Shown here: positions 29,419 to 38,676 of the stretch, piece after piece
Layout: each line of letters starts with the position of its first letter
Numbering within the stretch: the first letter of the stretch is position 1
Translations under genes and position numbers: made by a program
The notes under the pieces: generated by a model
What the model saw: the letters and a program-made list of their open reading frames with translations, nothing else
What the model was told of the DNA's origin: nothing
Database searches by the model: none
NCBI GenBank assembly: GCA_965247355.1
Contig: OZ252011.1
Span: 1,798,001 to 1,862,000 of the forward strand
DNA: 64,000 bases
Reading direction: 5' to 3'
From: RHLJ01 sp965247355
Lineage (GTDB): Bacteria; Bacteroidota; Rhodothermia; Balneolales; Balneolaceae

Positions 29419-29886
29419 TTACTCTTCTTTAAGTACAGGAAGCTCCACTCCTTTATTATCCCATTTCATTACAAAAAACCGAAGCGTTTTATCGCCTGTA
29501 TTTGTGATACCATGTAAATCCCATGGTTTAGAGTACATGATATCGCCAGCTTTAGCTTCAGATTCTACACCGTTTATACTCCAGGTTCCTTCCCCCTCAA
29601 TCACATATAAAAACTCTTCTGCTGTATGTTGATGTGGAGGATGAATTTCCATACCGGGTTTAATTTCAGCAACTGCGGTTAAGGTATTTTTAGTACCATA
29701 GGTAGATGCAGAAGCTTCATCCGTATAAATGATGATATTCCCCCAATCTTCTGTCACCGTCGTAGCACCTTCCTGAGTTATAATTTTTGTATCAATATCT
29801 GAGTAAAGCGACCGCCCTTCCCAACCAATCCATGCAGAGCCGAACATGAGTATTATCGTACTTATAATATAGAATGAGTGTTTCAT
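29419..29886 (-). CDS. Membrane-anchored cupin domain protein
   Basis: A 155-residue protein with one N-terminal hydrophobic segment (about 5-22), which may be an anchor or uncleaved signal, and a cupin_2 domain (about 60-150). Metal-ligand motifs are GMEIHPPHQHTAEEFLYVIE (two His and a Glu) and a second motif around DLHGITNTG. The remainder is a beta-strand-rich barrel. Periplasmic cupins can be dioxygenases, isomerases or sugar/metal binding proteins; nothing here fixes the substrate. It lies 68 bases upstream of the nuclease start on the same strand and may be co-transcribed with it. Confidence 0.75.
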   Translation of the reverse strand: MKHSFYIISTIILMFGSAWIGWEGRSLYSDIDTKIITQEGATTVTEDWGNIIIYTDEASASTYGTKNTLTAVAEIKPGMEIHPPHQHTAEEFLYVIEGEGTWSINGVESEAKAGDIMYSKPWDLHGITNTGDKTLRFFVMKWDNKGVELPVLKEE

Positions 29887-30226
29887 GAGTTATTTATAGT
29901 TGAGGATATTGAAATTTTAGTTTACAGGAATTTTCCATCTGACTTCTATAATTACCAAATTGCATAACTTTAAGAAAAAAATTCTAGAAAAGTATAGCAT
30001 TAGTTTAAATGCTCAGATTTCAGGGATAATCGGTCCATATCATAATGCTACATCTGAATTGTAAACCTAAATTCAGCGAATTAATTAACGAAAAATTAAC
30101 CTTTAATTAATACATAAACATATACTTAATAGTCCTTTAATTTATTCATAACCGTTGAGTAACGATATGGTAAAGTTAGGTTCGCATTCTGGGTTTCTAT
30201 TAACCCTTAATTAATAAACCTAACTA
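29887..30226. other. 340-base gene-free region between divergent genes
   Basis: This is the only long non-coding stretch in the window. It separates the divergent cupin and giant nucleotidase genes and must hold both promoters. It is strongly AT-rich and contains several TTAATTAA-type tracts (for example near 30077, 30104 and 30207). I see no tRNA, small ORF or riboswitch. The last 50 bases form the stem-loop listed separately. Confidence 0.6.
30174..30225 (+). promoter_or_regulatory. Potential stem-loop abutting the start codon of the giant nucleotidase gene
   Basis: AGTTAGGTT (30174-30182) and AACCTAACT (30217-30225) form a perfect 9-bp inverted repeat, and the second arm ends one base before the ATG at 30227. 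Inside it, GGGTT (30191-30195) and AACCC (30202-30206) form a second 5-bp stem. In RNA this would be a nested hairpin over the ribosome-landing area, and could restrain translation or protect the 5' end. Alternatively it is a DNA operator. Seen in sequence; function inferred. Confidence 0.45.
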
Positions 30227-33200
30227 ATGAAGAAACAAGCTAACATTCTGCTGCTTTTTGCAGTTTTGGTTTTCTCATCTGCCGGAGTATTCGCACAAGA
30301 TGTATCTCTCAATCTCTTGGGGCAATATCATACCGGTATATTTGATGAAGGAGCTGCTGAAATCTCAGCATATGACCCTGCATCGAAACAACTATTTTTT
30401 ACTAATGCAGACGATAATTCCATTGTCGTCCTGAATCTAAGTGATCCTGAAAATCCATTAGAAGTTACTACTATTGATATGTCAGTGTATGGAGACGGCG
30501 TTAATAGTGTAGCTATATATAATGGTCTGGTTGCTGTAGCAGTTCAAGCCGATCCTGTTACAGATCCGGGTTCCGTTGTATTTTTTAAAGCTTCAGACGC
30601 CAGCCATATCAGTACAGCTACGGCTGGAGCTTTACCCGATATGGTAACTTTTACAAATGACGGTTCTAAAGTAATCGTTGCTAATGAAGGGGAGCCTAAT
30701 GACGATTATGATGTTGATCCCGATGGATCCATTTCAATCATGGATGTCTCAGGATTTGATGTCAGTGCCGGAACTGGTACGGCTACAGTTGCTACCGCTG
30801 ATTTTACTGCTTATAATGGGCAGGAAGTTACTCTTAGAGCTCAGGGAATCCGAATTTTTGGTCCCGGTGCATCAGCTTCCCAAGATTTCGAACCTGAATA
30901 TGTTACTGTTTCAGGTGATGACGCCACCGCTTATGTTTCCTTGCAGGAGAACAATGCTCTTGCTGTAGTAGACATTGCCACTGCAACAGTTACTGCCGTT
31001 TGGCCTTTAGGATACAAAGATCACTCACTTACTAATAATGAGTTAGATGCCAGTAATGATGATGATGCAATAAACATTGCGAAATGGCCTGTGAAAGGAA
31101 TGTATCAACCTGATGCTATTGCAACCATTACCATGAGCGGCAATGATTACATCATTAGTGCGAATGAAGGTGATGCACGTGATTATGATGGTTTTTCAGA
31201 AGAATTCAGAGTACGCGATTTTAGATTGAATCCTTCCGTATTTACTGACGAGACTTTACAGGACAATGAAAATCTTGGTCGTTTAAGAACTACTTCTACT
31301 CTGGGAATGAACACTGATTCCTTATTCTTCCTAATGGAAGCAGATTCTGCTCAGGAAGTTTCTGGTGGAGATAATCGAGGAGAAGGTGAAGGTGAGTTTA
31401 AGTACGATGTTTCTGCTCAAACAATGACTTTCACGCTAACCTTCGAAGGGCTCGACTTCAATGGTTTTAATGGAATGGACACCCTTACAACCGATGACAC
31501 TTCTGATGATGTTACCGGAATGCATTTCCATAATGCTGTATCAGGAGTAAATGGAGGAGTTGTATTTAATATCTTAACTGATGGTGATACTGAGGTAACT
31601 ACTGATACCAGCGGTGTTACTACCGTTACTGGTGTTTGGAGTGAATCTGATGCTTCTTTCGCGGCATTCTTAGCTGAAATGCAATCTGCATTATTTGAAG
31701 ATGAAATTTCTCTATATGTAAATGTGCATACCGTTGGACAGGCAGGAGGAGCGATACGTGGACAATTATTTGCCGACCCAATGTTTGATGAATTGTACTC
31801 TTATGGAGCACGCTCATTCTCGATCTGGAATGGAACAACGGGTGCTTTAGTATATGATAGTGGAAGTGACATAGAAACACGTCTTTCTCTTCTTGAGCCA
31901 GATAATTTCAACTCAACAAACTCAGAAAACGATTCTTTCGACAACCGTTCTGACGACAAAGGTCCTGAACCTGAAGCCGTAACAGTTATCCAACTTGCCG
32001 GTAAAACCTACGCTCTTATCGGTCTTGAAAGAATTGGTGGAGTAATGGTGTATGACATTTCTGATCCATCTGCACCAAAATATGTTTCTTACACTAACGA
32101 AAGAAACTTTGCCGAATTAGACTTCAACGAAGATGTAATCGAAGAACTTGATGATCTAGGAAATGATGCAGGAATTGCTACGATCCTAAAATCTGTAGTT
32201 GCTTCCGGACCGGAAAGCATCACATTCTTGAAACAAGGTGTTAGCCCAATTGGTGCCCCAGTTATCGTTGTCAGCAATGAAACAACAGGTTCTGTTACCG
32301 TTCATGAAGTTGAATACACTTCTGATGCTGCTCCGATCTTTATCTCGGAATATGCTGACGGAGACGGTGGAAGCAATAAATACATCGAGCTTTACAACCC
32401 AACAGATGAAGATGTTATACTAGGTGATTATGCCCTAGTTCGCGTATCAAACGACCCAAACAAAGCCGGTGATTTTGAGAATTGGGACGGATTTGCTACA
32501 ACCGATACTATTAAAGCAAATAGCACATTTCTGGTTATGAACCCAAGTGCAGTTGATTCATTACTTAATATCGCTGATGCAACCGGAAGTATTTTCATTA
32601 ATGGTGACGATGCAATGGCCTTAGTATTTGGTACAGAAACCAACTATGAAATCCTCGATATGTTTGGAGATTTCCTTGGAGATCCTGGCTCAGCCTGGGA
32701 TGTTGCCGGCATTTCAAATGCTACTGCCGATCGTGTTTTAATTAGAAAAGCATTCATCAAAAAGGGAAATCCTGCACCACAAGGCTCTTTTGGTTCTACT
32801 TCACTAGATTCTGAATGGATTGTAGGAGATGACGGTGAGAATGACTTCAGTAATGCTGGAATGCATATGATTGATAACTCCATCATGCTTACCATTCTTC
32901 ATAACAACGATGGAGAATCTCAACTTATCGATCTTGGATCTGATACACTTGCTAATTTCGGTGGAATTGCTCGTTTCAAAACAGTATTAGATGGATTAAG
33001 AGACGAAGCCGATTATCCAGGAAGTGCCTCTTTATTGCTTTCTTCCGGTGATAATTTCCTTGCCGGCCCTGAATTCAACGCAGGTACTAATGATGGTGTA
33101 TTCTACGATGCAATTGGTATGAGTTACCTCGATTACGACGCCATTGCGCTTGGAAACCACGATTTCGATTTCGGTCCTCAAACAACGGCTAACTTCATCT

Positions 33201-36200
33201 CAGCCTTTGGAGTTGACGCTCCTGTATTCTTAAGTGCTAACTTAGATTTTGATGCGGAAGCAGAACTTAAAGCGCTCGAAACTGCTGGTAAGATTGCAAG
33301 TAGCACAGTAGTTGAAGCAGGTGGCCAAATGATTGGTATCATTGGAGCAACAACCCCTAACCTGCCATTTATTTCAAGTCCGGGTAATGTGGAAGTTCTT
33401 TCTAATGTTGCTGAGCTTGTTCAGGCAGAAATTGATGCACTTGAGTCTGATGGAATCAATAAAATCATTCTGATTTCTCACCTTCAGGGAATTGAAGAAG
33501 ATTCTTTATTGGCTACTCAGCTAAGCGGAATCGATATCATGATTGCAGGTGGTGGGGACGAACTTCTCGCAAATAATGGCGATCTGCTTATTCCTGGTGA
33601 TGAGGACATCGTTTATGGAAATTATCCTATCATTGTTAAAAATGGTGATAACGTAGATGTGCCTATTGTTACAACTAGAGGTTCATATTCTTACGTTGGT
33701 AAACTTGTAGTCGAGTTTGACGAGAACGGAGATTTGGTTCAGGTTGTAGAAGATGAATCCGGTCCGGTTCGAGTTTCAGGTGTTGGAACTGATGCCGTTA
33801 CTGCCGATGCTGTAGTTCAGGCTACGGTAGTTGATCCTGTTACTGATTTCCTAAATGAACTTGACCAAACCGTAGTTGCTGTTTCAGATGTAGCCCTCGA
33901 TGGCGTTCGAAACAACGTTCGTGGTAAAGAAACCAACCTGGGTAATCTTATTGCACAGGCTTATCTGGAAGTTGCACAGGCAAGAGCAGCAGACTTTGGT
34001 GTAAAAGCTCCGGAAGTCGCACTTCAAAATGGTGGCGGTATTCGTAATGACAATGTGATTGCAGCCGGTGATATCTCCGAATTGTTAACATTTGACATCC
34101 TTCCATTCGGAAACTTCCTGAGTGTAGTGGAAGACATTCCAGCTGATCAATTTAAAGAAATCATGGAGAATGCGGTTTCTAAAATTGACAGTGAGACTGG
34201 TATTCAAGGCGGAAGTGGAACCGGAAGATTTGCTCAAGCTGCAGGCTTCTATTTTGTTTACGACTACAAACGTCAACCACGTGAATTTGATGCAGAAGGC
34301 AACGTCACTTTTAAAGGAGACCGTATCGTCGACCTGATTCTTGATGATGGTACTGCTATTGTTAGAAACGGAGAAGTGGTTGATGGAGCACCAACTGTAA
34401 GTATGGCAATTGGAGACTTCAACGCAGGTGGTGGCGACCAATATCCATTCGGTGATCTTGGATTCACACGATTAGGAATCACCGATCAACAAGCTTTTTC
34501 ACTCTACCTATCCAGTGAGGACTTCCTTGAAGGAGAAATTTCCAGAGATGATTTCCCGGTAGGCGGAATCGGAAATATTACCCGATTCGGAACTCCTATT
34601 GCTGATATCCTTGATACTCCAGAAGATGTTCGTGTAACTGTTGAAGGTATCGTTACCAGAGCAGCAGGGGCAATCGCGAGAATTCAGGATGAATCAGCTG
34701 GTGTGGCCGTATTCAACTTTAGCGGAGAATTCAGAGATTCAGTGGAAGCCGGTTTTATCCAACAAGGTGATAAAATCAGAGTTACCGGACAAATTGATCC
34801 ATTTAATGGTCTTCACGAAATTGCTGGTGACCTTCTATTTACTGTTCTTTCAAGAAACAACCCTCTCCCCCCTGCTCAGGTTGTAACTCTTGCTGAAATC
34901 GCAGCCAATGGTGAAGAGTATGAAAACGAGCTTGTTCTTGTAAAAGACATAACCATTGATACTGACGATACAGAATTTGAAACAGGAACCACATACAGCA
35001 TTACTGATGCTTCCTCTTCAACGGATGTAAGTCTAAGAGTTCAGACTAGTTCAACCGGTGAGTCCGCTAACTTTGTGGGTACTCCGATACCGGTTGGTCC
35101 TTTCAACTTTACCGGAGTTATTGGACAGTTTGATGGATCAGGAAATAATAACTCTGGTTATCAGCTGGTACCAAGTTTACCATCTGATGTAGGTACGGGT
35201 TTCCAGCTTGCGTTGCTTCACAACAACGATGGTGAATCTCAGCTTATTAGTACTCCGGGATTACCTGATTATGGAGGAGTCGCCAGATTTAAAACTGCTG
35301 TAGATATTAACAGAGCTGCAAATCAAGGGAAAAGCCGAGCAGTATTAATGTTATCCTCCGGAGATAACTTCCTTGCTGGCCCTGAATACCAAGCCGGTGT
35401 TAATGACACGGTTTTCTACGATGCTCTTGCAGTAGATGCGATTGGATACAACGCACTTTCACTTGGGAACCATGATTTCGACTTCGGCCCTGAAGTAGCT
35501 GCAGACTTCATAAGTCAGATCAACAGTACCTTTTTAAGTGCAAACCTTGATTTCTCTGAAAATACCTCTTTATCGGCTCTGGAAACAGAAGGCAAATTAG
35601 CTTCTTCAAAAGTGTTTGAAATCAATGGGGAGAAAATTGGTGTGATTGGAGCCATTACTCCTAATCTGCCATTCATTTCCAGTCCTGGTAATGTGGAAGT
35701 ACTTGCAAATGTAGCTACCATCATACAGAGTGAAATTGATGCACTTGAAGGAGATGGAGTAAACAAAATTGTCCTTATCTCTCACCTTCAGGGAATCGAA
35801 GAAGATTCAGTACTTGCTACTCAACTTTCAGGTATTGATATAATGATTGCCGGTGGCGGAGATGAATTACTTGCAAACGATGGAGATCTTCTGATTCCTG
35901 GTGATGAAGAAGAGCTTTATGGAAATTACCCAATCTTCGCTAAAAACGAAGATGGTATCAATGTTCCAATCGTAACTACAAAAGGAAGTTATGGTTATCT
36001 TGGTCAGCTTGTAGTTGAGTTCAATGCGGCTGGTGAAGTTACTACTGTACTTGATGAATCAGGTCCTATCCGTATTGCAGGAGGAGAGCTTCCTGATGCA
36101 GTCGCAGCCGATGAATTTCTTCAAAAAACCATAGTTGATCCGGTTGTGGAAGGATTAGAAGCTCTCGAAGCCAATATCATCGCAACTTCACAAGTTGCTT

Positions 36201-37213
36201 TAGATGGTCGACGTTCAAGCGTTAGAGCTAAAGAAACCAATCAAGGTAATCTGATTGCAGATGCATTCTTATGGCAAGCAAACGAACTCGCAGCTGAATT
36301 CGGTGCTCCTGAAGCACATATCGCCATTTCGAATGGTGGTGGTATCAGAAATGATAATGTAATTGCAGCTGGAAATATTTCTGAACTTACTACTTTCGAT
36401 ATGCTTCCGTTCCTCAACTTCGTTAGTATTGTGGAAGGAATTACTCCAGAACGTTTCAAACTCATAATGGAGAATGCAGTTTCACGTATTTCTCTTGATG
36501 GTGGCAACCCAGTTGCTTCAGGTGGAGGAACAGGACGTTATGCTCAGTTTGCAGGGTTCACAATGGAATACAATCCAACTCTTCAAGCTCTTGAGTTTGG
36601 AGAAAATGGTGAAGTAGCTACCGAAGGTAAGCGTGTGATTACAATCACTCTGGATGATGGTACTAAAATTGTTGAGGGTGGTTTTGTAGTAGAAGGTGCG
36701 ACTTCCGTAAACCTTGCAACTGCCGATTTCACTGCCCGAGGTGGTGATCAGTATCCAACAGATGATCTTGACCTAACTTTAGTAGGGGTAACCTATCAAC
36801 AGGCACTCCTAAATTACATCACTGCAGAAGCTGAAGATGGAGGATTGGAAGGGACAATCTCTTCTTCTCAATATCCTGCAGGTGGAGAAGGACGATCTGT
36901 TGTTACAGATAAACTCCCGGTTTCTAACGAACCAATCAGCGGATTACCTATTAAGTTTGATCTGGATCAAAACTATCCGAATCCATTTAACCCTACTACC
37001 AATATCAAGTTTGCACTTCCTGAGAATGCAAATGTCAGACTAAGCGTATACAATATGCTAGGACAAAAAGTAGCAACGCTGGTTGATGGGCGAATGAATG
37101 CCGGATTCCATACTGTATCATTCGATGCACGAAGCTTAGCAAGTGGAATGTATATCTATCGAATTGAAGCGGGAAGCTTCCAGAGCGTGAAGAAAATGAT
37201 GCTTATTAAATAA
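30227..37213 (+). CDS. Giant T9SS-secreted protein: propeller, CHRD, lamin-tail and two 5'-nucleotidase modules
   Basis: A 2328-residue secreted protein. Approximate order: signal peptide 1-24; choice-of-anchor-I-type beta-propeller 25-660 (GEPNDDYDVDPDGSISIMD, YSYGARSFSIW), interrupted by a CHRD domain at 390-515; lamin-tail-like domain 700-875 (FISEYADGDGGSNKYIELYN); 5'-nucleotidase module 1 at 887-1458; OB-like domain 1460-1650; 5'-nucleotidase module 2 at 1659-2225; T9SS type A tail 2244-2328. Both nucleotidase modules keep a metallophosphatase core (SSGDNFLAGPE, LGNHDFDFGP, AGGGDELLAN) and a C-terminal substrate domain (NGGGIRNDN). The expected role is release of phosphate from extracellular nucleotides. 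It is followed by a strong terminator. Confidence 0.85.
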   Translation: MKKQANILLLFAVLVFSSAGVFAQDVSLNLLGQYHTGIFDEGAAEISAYDPASKQLFFTNADDNSIVVLNLSDPENPLEVTTIDMSVYGDGVNSVAIYNGLVAVAVQADPVTDPGSVVFFKASDASHISTATAGALPDMVTFTNDGSKVIVANEGEPNDDYDVDPDGSISIMDVSGFDVSAGTGTATVATADFTAYNGQEVTLRAQGIRIFGPGASASQDFEPEYVTVSGDDATAYVSLQENNALAVVDIATATVTAVWPLGYKDHSLTNNELDASNDDDAINIAKWPVKGMYQPDAIATITMSGNDYIISANEGDARDYDGFSEEFRVRDFRLNPSVFTDETLQDNENLGRLRTTSTLGMNTDSLFFLMEADSAQEVSGGDNRGEGEGEFKYDVSAQTMTFTLTFEGLDFNGFNGMDTLTTDDTSDDVTGMHFHNAVSGVNGGVVFNILTDGDTEVTTDTSGVTTVTGVWSESDASFAAFLAEMQSALFEDEISLYVNVHTVGQAGGAIRGQLFADPMFDELYSYGARSFSIWNGTTGALVYDSGSDIETRLSLLEPDNFNSTNSENDSFDNRSDDKGPEPEAVTVIQLAGKTYALIGLERIGGVMVYDISDPSAPKYVSYTNERNFAELDFNEDVIEELDDLGNDAGIATILKSVVASGPESITFLKQGVSPIGAPVIVVSNETTGSVTVHEVEYTSDAAPIFISEYADGDGGSNKYIELYNPTDEDVILGDYALVRVSNDPNKAGDFENWDGFATTDTIKANSTFLVMNPSAVDSLLNIADATGSIFINGDDAMALVFGTETNYEILDMFGDFLGDPGSAWDVAGISNATADRVLIRKAFIKKGNPAPQGSFGSTSLDSEWIVGDDGENDFSNAGMHMIDNSIMLTILHNNDGESQLIDLGSDTLANFGGIARFKTVLDGLRDEADYPGSASLLLSSGDNFLAGPEFNAGTNDGVFYDAIGMSYLDYDAIALGNHDFDFGPQTTANFISAFGVDAPVFLSANLDFDAEAELKALETAGKIASSTVVEAGGQMIGIIGATTPNLPFISSPGNVEVLSNVAELVQAEIDALESDGINKIILISHLQGIEEDSLLATQLSGIDIMIAGGGDELLANNGDLLIPGDEDIVYGNYPIIVKNGDNVDVPIVTTRGSYSYVGKLVVEFDENGDLVQVVEDESGPVRVSGVGTDAVTADAVVQATVVDPVTDFLNELDQTVVAVSDVALDGVRNNVRGKETNLGNLIAQAYLEVAQARAADFGVKAPEVALQNGGGIRNDNVIAAGDISELLTFDILPFGNFLSVVEDIPADQFKEIMENAVSKIDSETGIQGGSGTGRFAQAAGFYFVYDYKRQPREFDAEGNVTFKGDRIVDLILDDGTAIVRNGEVVDGAPTVSMAIGDFNAGGGDQYPFGDLGFTRLGITDQQAFSLYLSSEDFLEGEISRDDFPVGGIGNITRFGTPIADILDTPEDVRVTVEGIVTRAAGAIARIQDESAGVAVFNFSGEFRDSVEAGFIQQGDKIRVTGQIDPFNGLHEIAGDLLFTVLSRNNPLPPAQVVTLAEIAANGEEYENELVLVKDITIDTDDTEFETGTTYSITDASSSTDVSLRVQTSSTGESANFVGTPIPVGPFNFTGVIGQFDGSGNNNSGYQLVPSLPSDVGTGFQLALLHNNDGESQLISTPGLPDYGGVARFKTAVDINRAANQGKSRAVLMLSSGDNFLAGPEYQAGVNDTVFYDALAVDAIGYNALSLGNHDFDFGPEVAADFISQINSTFLSANLDFSENTSLSALETEGKLASSKVFEINGEKIGVIGAITPNLPFISSPGNVEVLANVATIIQSEIDALEGDGVNKIVLISHLQGIEEDSVLATQLSGIDIMIAGGGDELLANDGDLLIPGDEEELYGNYPIFAKNEDGINVPIVTTKGSYGYLGQLVVEFNAAGEVTTVLDESGPIRIAGGELPDAVAADEFLQKTIVDPVVEGLEALEANIIATSQVALDGRRSSVRAKETNQGNLIADAFLWQANELAAEFGAPEAHIAISNGGGIRNDNVIAAGNISELTTFDMLPFLNFVSIVEGITPERFKLIMENAVSRISLDGGNPVASGGGTGRYAQFAGFTMEYNPTLQALEFGENGEVATEGKRVITITLDDGTKIVEGGFVVEGATSVNLATADFTARGGDQYPTDDLDLTLVGVTYQQALLNYITAEAEDGGLEGTISSSQYPAGGEGRSVVTDKLPVSNEPISGLPIKFDLDQNYPNPFNPTTNIKFALPENANVRLSVYNMLGQKVATLVDGRMNAGFHTVSFDARSLASGMYIYRIEAGSFQSVKKMMLIK

Positions 37214-37276
37214 GCAATCACTTCAAGGTTTTCTGCTGAATGAAGTAAGCAGAAAATGTAGCCTTGTTTCATGTTG

Positions 37277-37309
37277 TCCCCCGTGTAGGAATATGCGGGG
37301 GATTTTTTT
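37277..37309 (+). terminator. Rho-independent terminator after the giant nucleotidase gene
   Basis: Stem TCCCCCG (37277-37283)/CGGGGGA (37296-37302) with a 12-base loop, followed directly by seven T residues (37303-37309). This is a canonical intrinsic terminator in the plus direction, 64 bases after the stop codon. Confidence 0.92.
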
Positions 37310-37333
37310 ATGTCCGATTTGCTACATTAATGC

Positions 37334-37762
37334 ATGAAGAACATTCGAATAACGCTCTTACTATTTTTACTTTTTTGCTCTCTTTATCAAAATGAAGTAG
37401 ACTCAATTCCTGACTTTATTCTAGGTGATTTTAAAGATGATTATGGAATCACCTACTCCATTTCAGATTCTGTGTTCTTGCTGGAAGATCATACTATCAT
37501 TCGGATTCTCGAATGGAATGTGGATGAACAATTTTTCGTGGGACAAAATGATTCTTCAAACATTTATGACCCATTATTGTATTCACGGATAGACTGGATG
37601 AAATTTGAAGGAATGGGTGAATTCGAATGGGGATTTTGCATGAGTGCTTATAATGAAATTAGTTTAGATTCTGCCAAAGCTGTTGATACAGCAAACAGAG
37701 ACATTCCAAAAACCGGTTGTAGTGATAATCCCTTTTCAAGAATGAAACGAGTATCTAATTAA
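37334..37762 (+). CDS. Hypothetical secreted protein
   Basis: A 142-residue protein I do not recognise. The N terminus (MKNIRITLLLFLLFCSLYQ) is an export signal. A Cys at about residue 15 follows LLF, a non-ideal lipobox, so it could be a lipoprotein or a normal secreted protein. The mature part is acidic and rich in aromatic residues (EWNVDEQFFV, EFEWGFCMSAYNE), with two further Cys residues that could pair. It begins only about 25 bases after the preceding terminator and ends five bases before the next gene, with which it shares the opening pattern LGDF...D.G soon after the signal. Confidence 0.6.
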   Translation: MKNIRITLLLFLLFCSLYQNEVDSIPDFILGDFKDDYGITYSISDSVFLLEDHTIIRILEWNVDEQFFVGQNDSSNIYDPLLYSRIDWMKFEGMGEFEWGFCMSAYNEISLDSAKAVDTANRDIPKTGCSDNPFSRMKRVSN

Positions 37763-37767
37763 TTATT

Positions 37768-38622
37768 ATGAAATATCTAATCACAGCATTTTTTCTTTTA
37801 ACCAATGTGCCTGTTAATGCTCAATCTAACCCTGAAGTTTATTTGGGAGATTTTGATCTTACCGAAGATGGATTCGCCATAACCAATCTGGAAAATATCT
37901 CTGATAATCCGGGTTATGATAACCAGCCTTCCTTCATCCCAAACATGCCTGCATTACTCTTTTCCTCAGAACGAGGGGAATCAACTGATGTAAAACTCTA
38001 TGACTTTGAGCAAAAGAACAGCATTTGGCTAACAAGTACAGAAGGTGGAAAATACTCTCCCACAGTAATGCCCGAGAGTGATTACCTTTCATCCGTTTGG
38101 TTAAAACCGAATGGTGAGCAGCTGCTTTGGAAATTTCCGCTAGCTGAAGGTGAACCAGAAGTAATTGTACAGAATGAAGTGATTGGTTATCACTCCTGGT
38201 TTGATGAACACACGTTGTATACTTTTGTACTCGGAGATACTTTTACTTTTGTTGAATTTGATCTAGACAACAATCGAAGAACGGTTATTGCAACCAATCC
38301 CGGGAGATCAATTCACAAAGTACCGGATAGAAATGAAGTCAGTTTTATTGATAAAAATGATTCTACTCAATGGATTGTCAAAACGTATAATCCTGAGTCA
38401 AAGCGGATTCGCACATTAACCACTACCCCTGAAGGGTCAGAGGATATGCATTGGATTGATGAATCCTCCTTTCTAATTGGACAGGGAAATGGACTATTAA
38501 TATGGAAAGAAAATTATGGGTACACTAACCCTATTCCAGTCTTTGAATCTGAAGGCATTATTTCAAGAATTGCTCTAGACTCTGACCACACTAAAATTGC
38601 TATTGTTTTTGCCGAACAGTAG
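37768..38622 (+). CDS. Secreted TolB-like beta-propeller protein
   Basis: A 284-residue protein with a signal peptide ending at VNAQS (about 19). The mature protein has repeated beta-propeller-like units: QPSFIPNMPALLFSSERGES, YSPTVMPESDYLSSVW, a His/Trp-containing middle, IHKVPDRNEVSFIDK, EDMHWIDESSFLIGQGNG and ISRIALDSDHTKIAIVFAE. These fit a six-bladed TolB/PD40-type propeller. Such secreted propellers often bind ligands or partner proteins; no catalytic residue is evident. It is in an apparent operon with the small protein five bases upstream and convergent with the metalloprotease gene. Confidence 0.68.
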   Translation: MKYLITAFFLLTNVPVNAQSNPEVYLGDFDLTEDGFAITNLENISDNPGYDNQPSFIPNMPALLFSSERGESTDVKLYDFEQKNSIWLTSTEGGKYSPTVMPESDYLSSVWLKPNGEQLLWKFPLAEGEPEVIVQNEVIGYHSWFDEHTLYTFVLGDTFTFVEFDLDNNRRTVIATNPGRSIHKVPDRNEVSFIDKNDSTQWIVKTYNPESKRIRTLTTTPEGSEDMHWIDESSFLIGQGNGLLIWKENYGYTNPIPVFESEGIISRIALDSDHTKIAIVFAEQ

Positions 38623-38676
38623 TTAATAAAAAAATATGAAGAATCATCTATTCTAAACTCAATTATTCACGGAATT

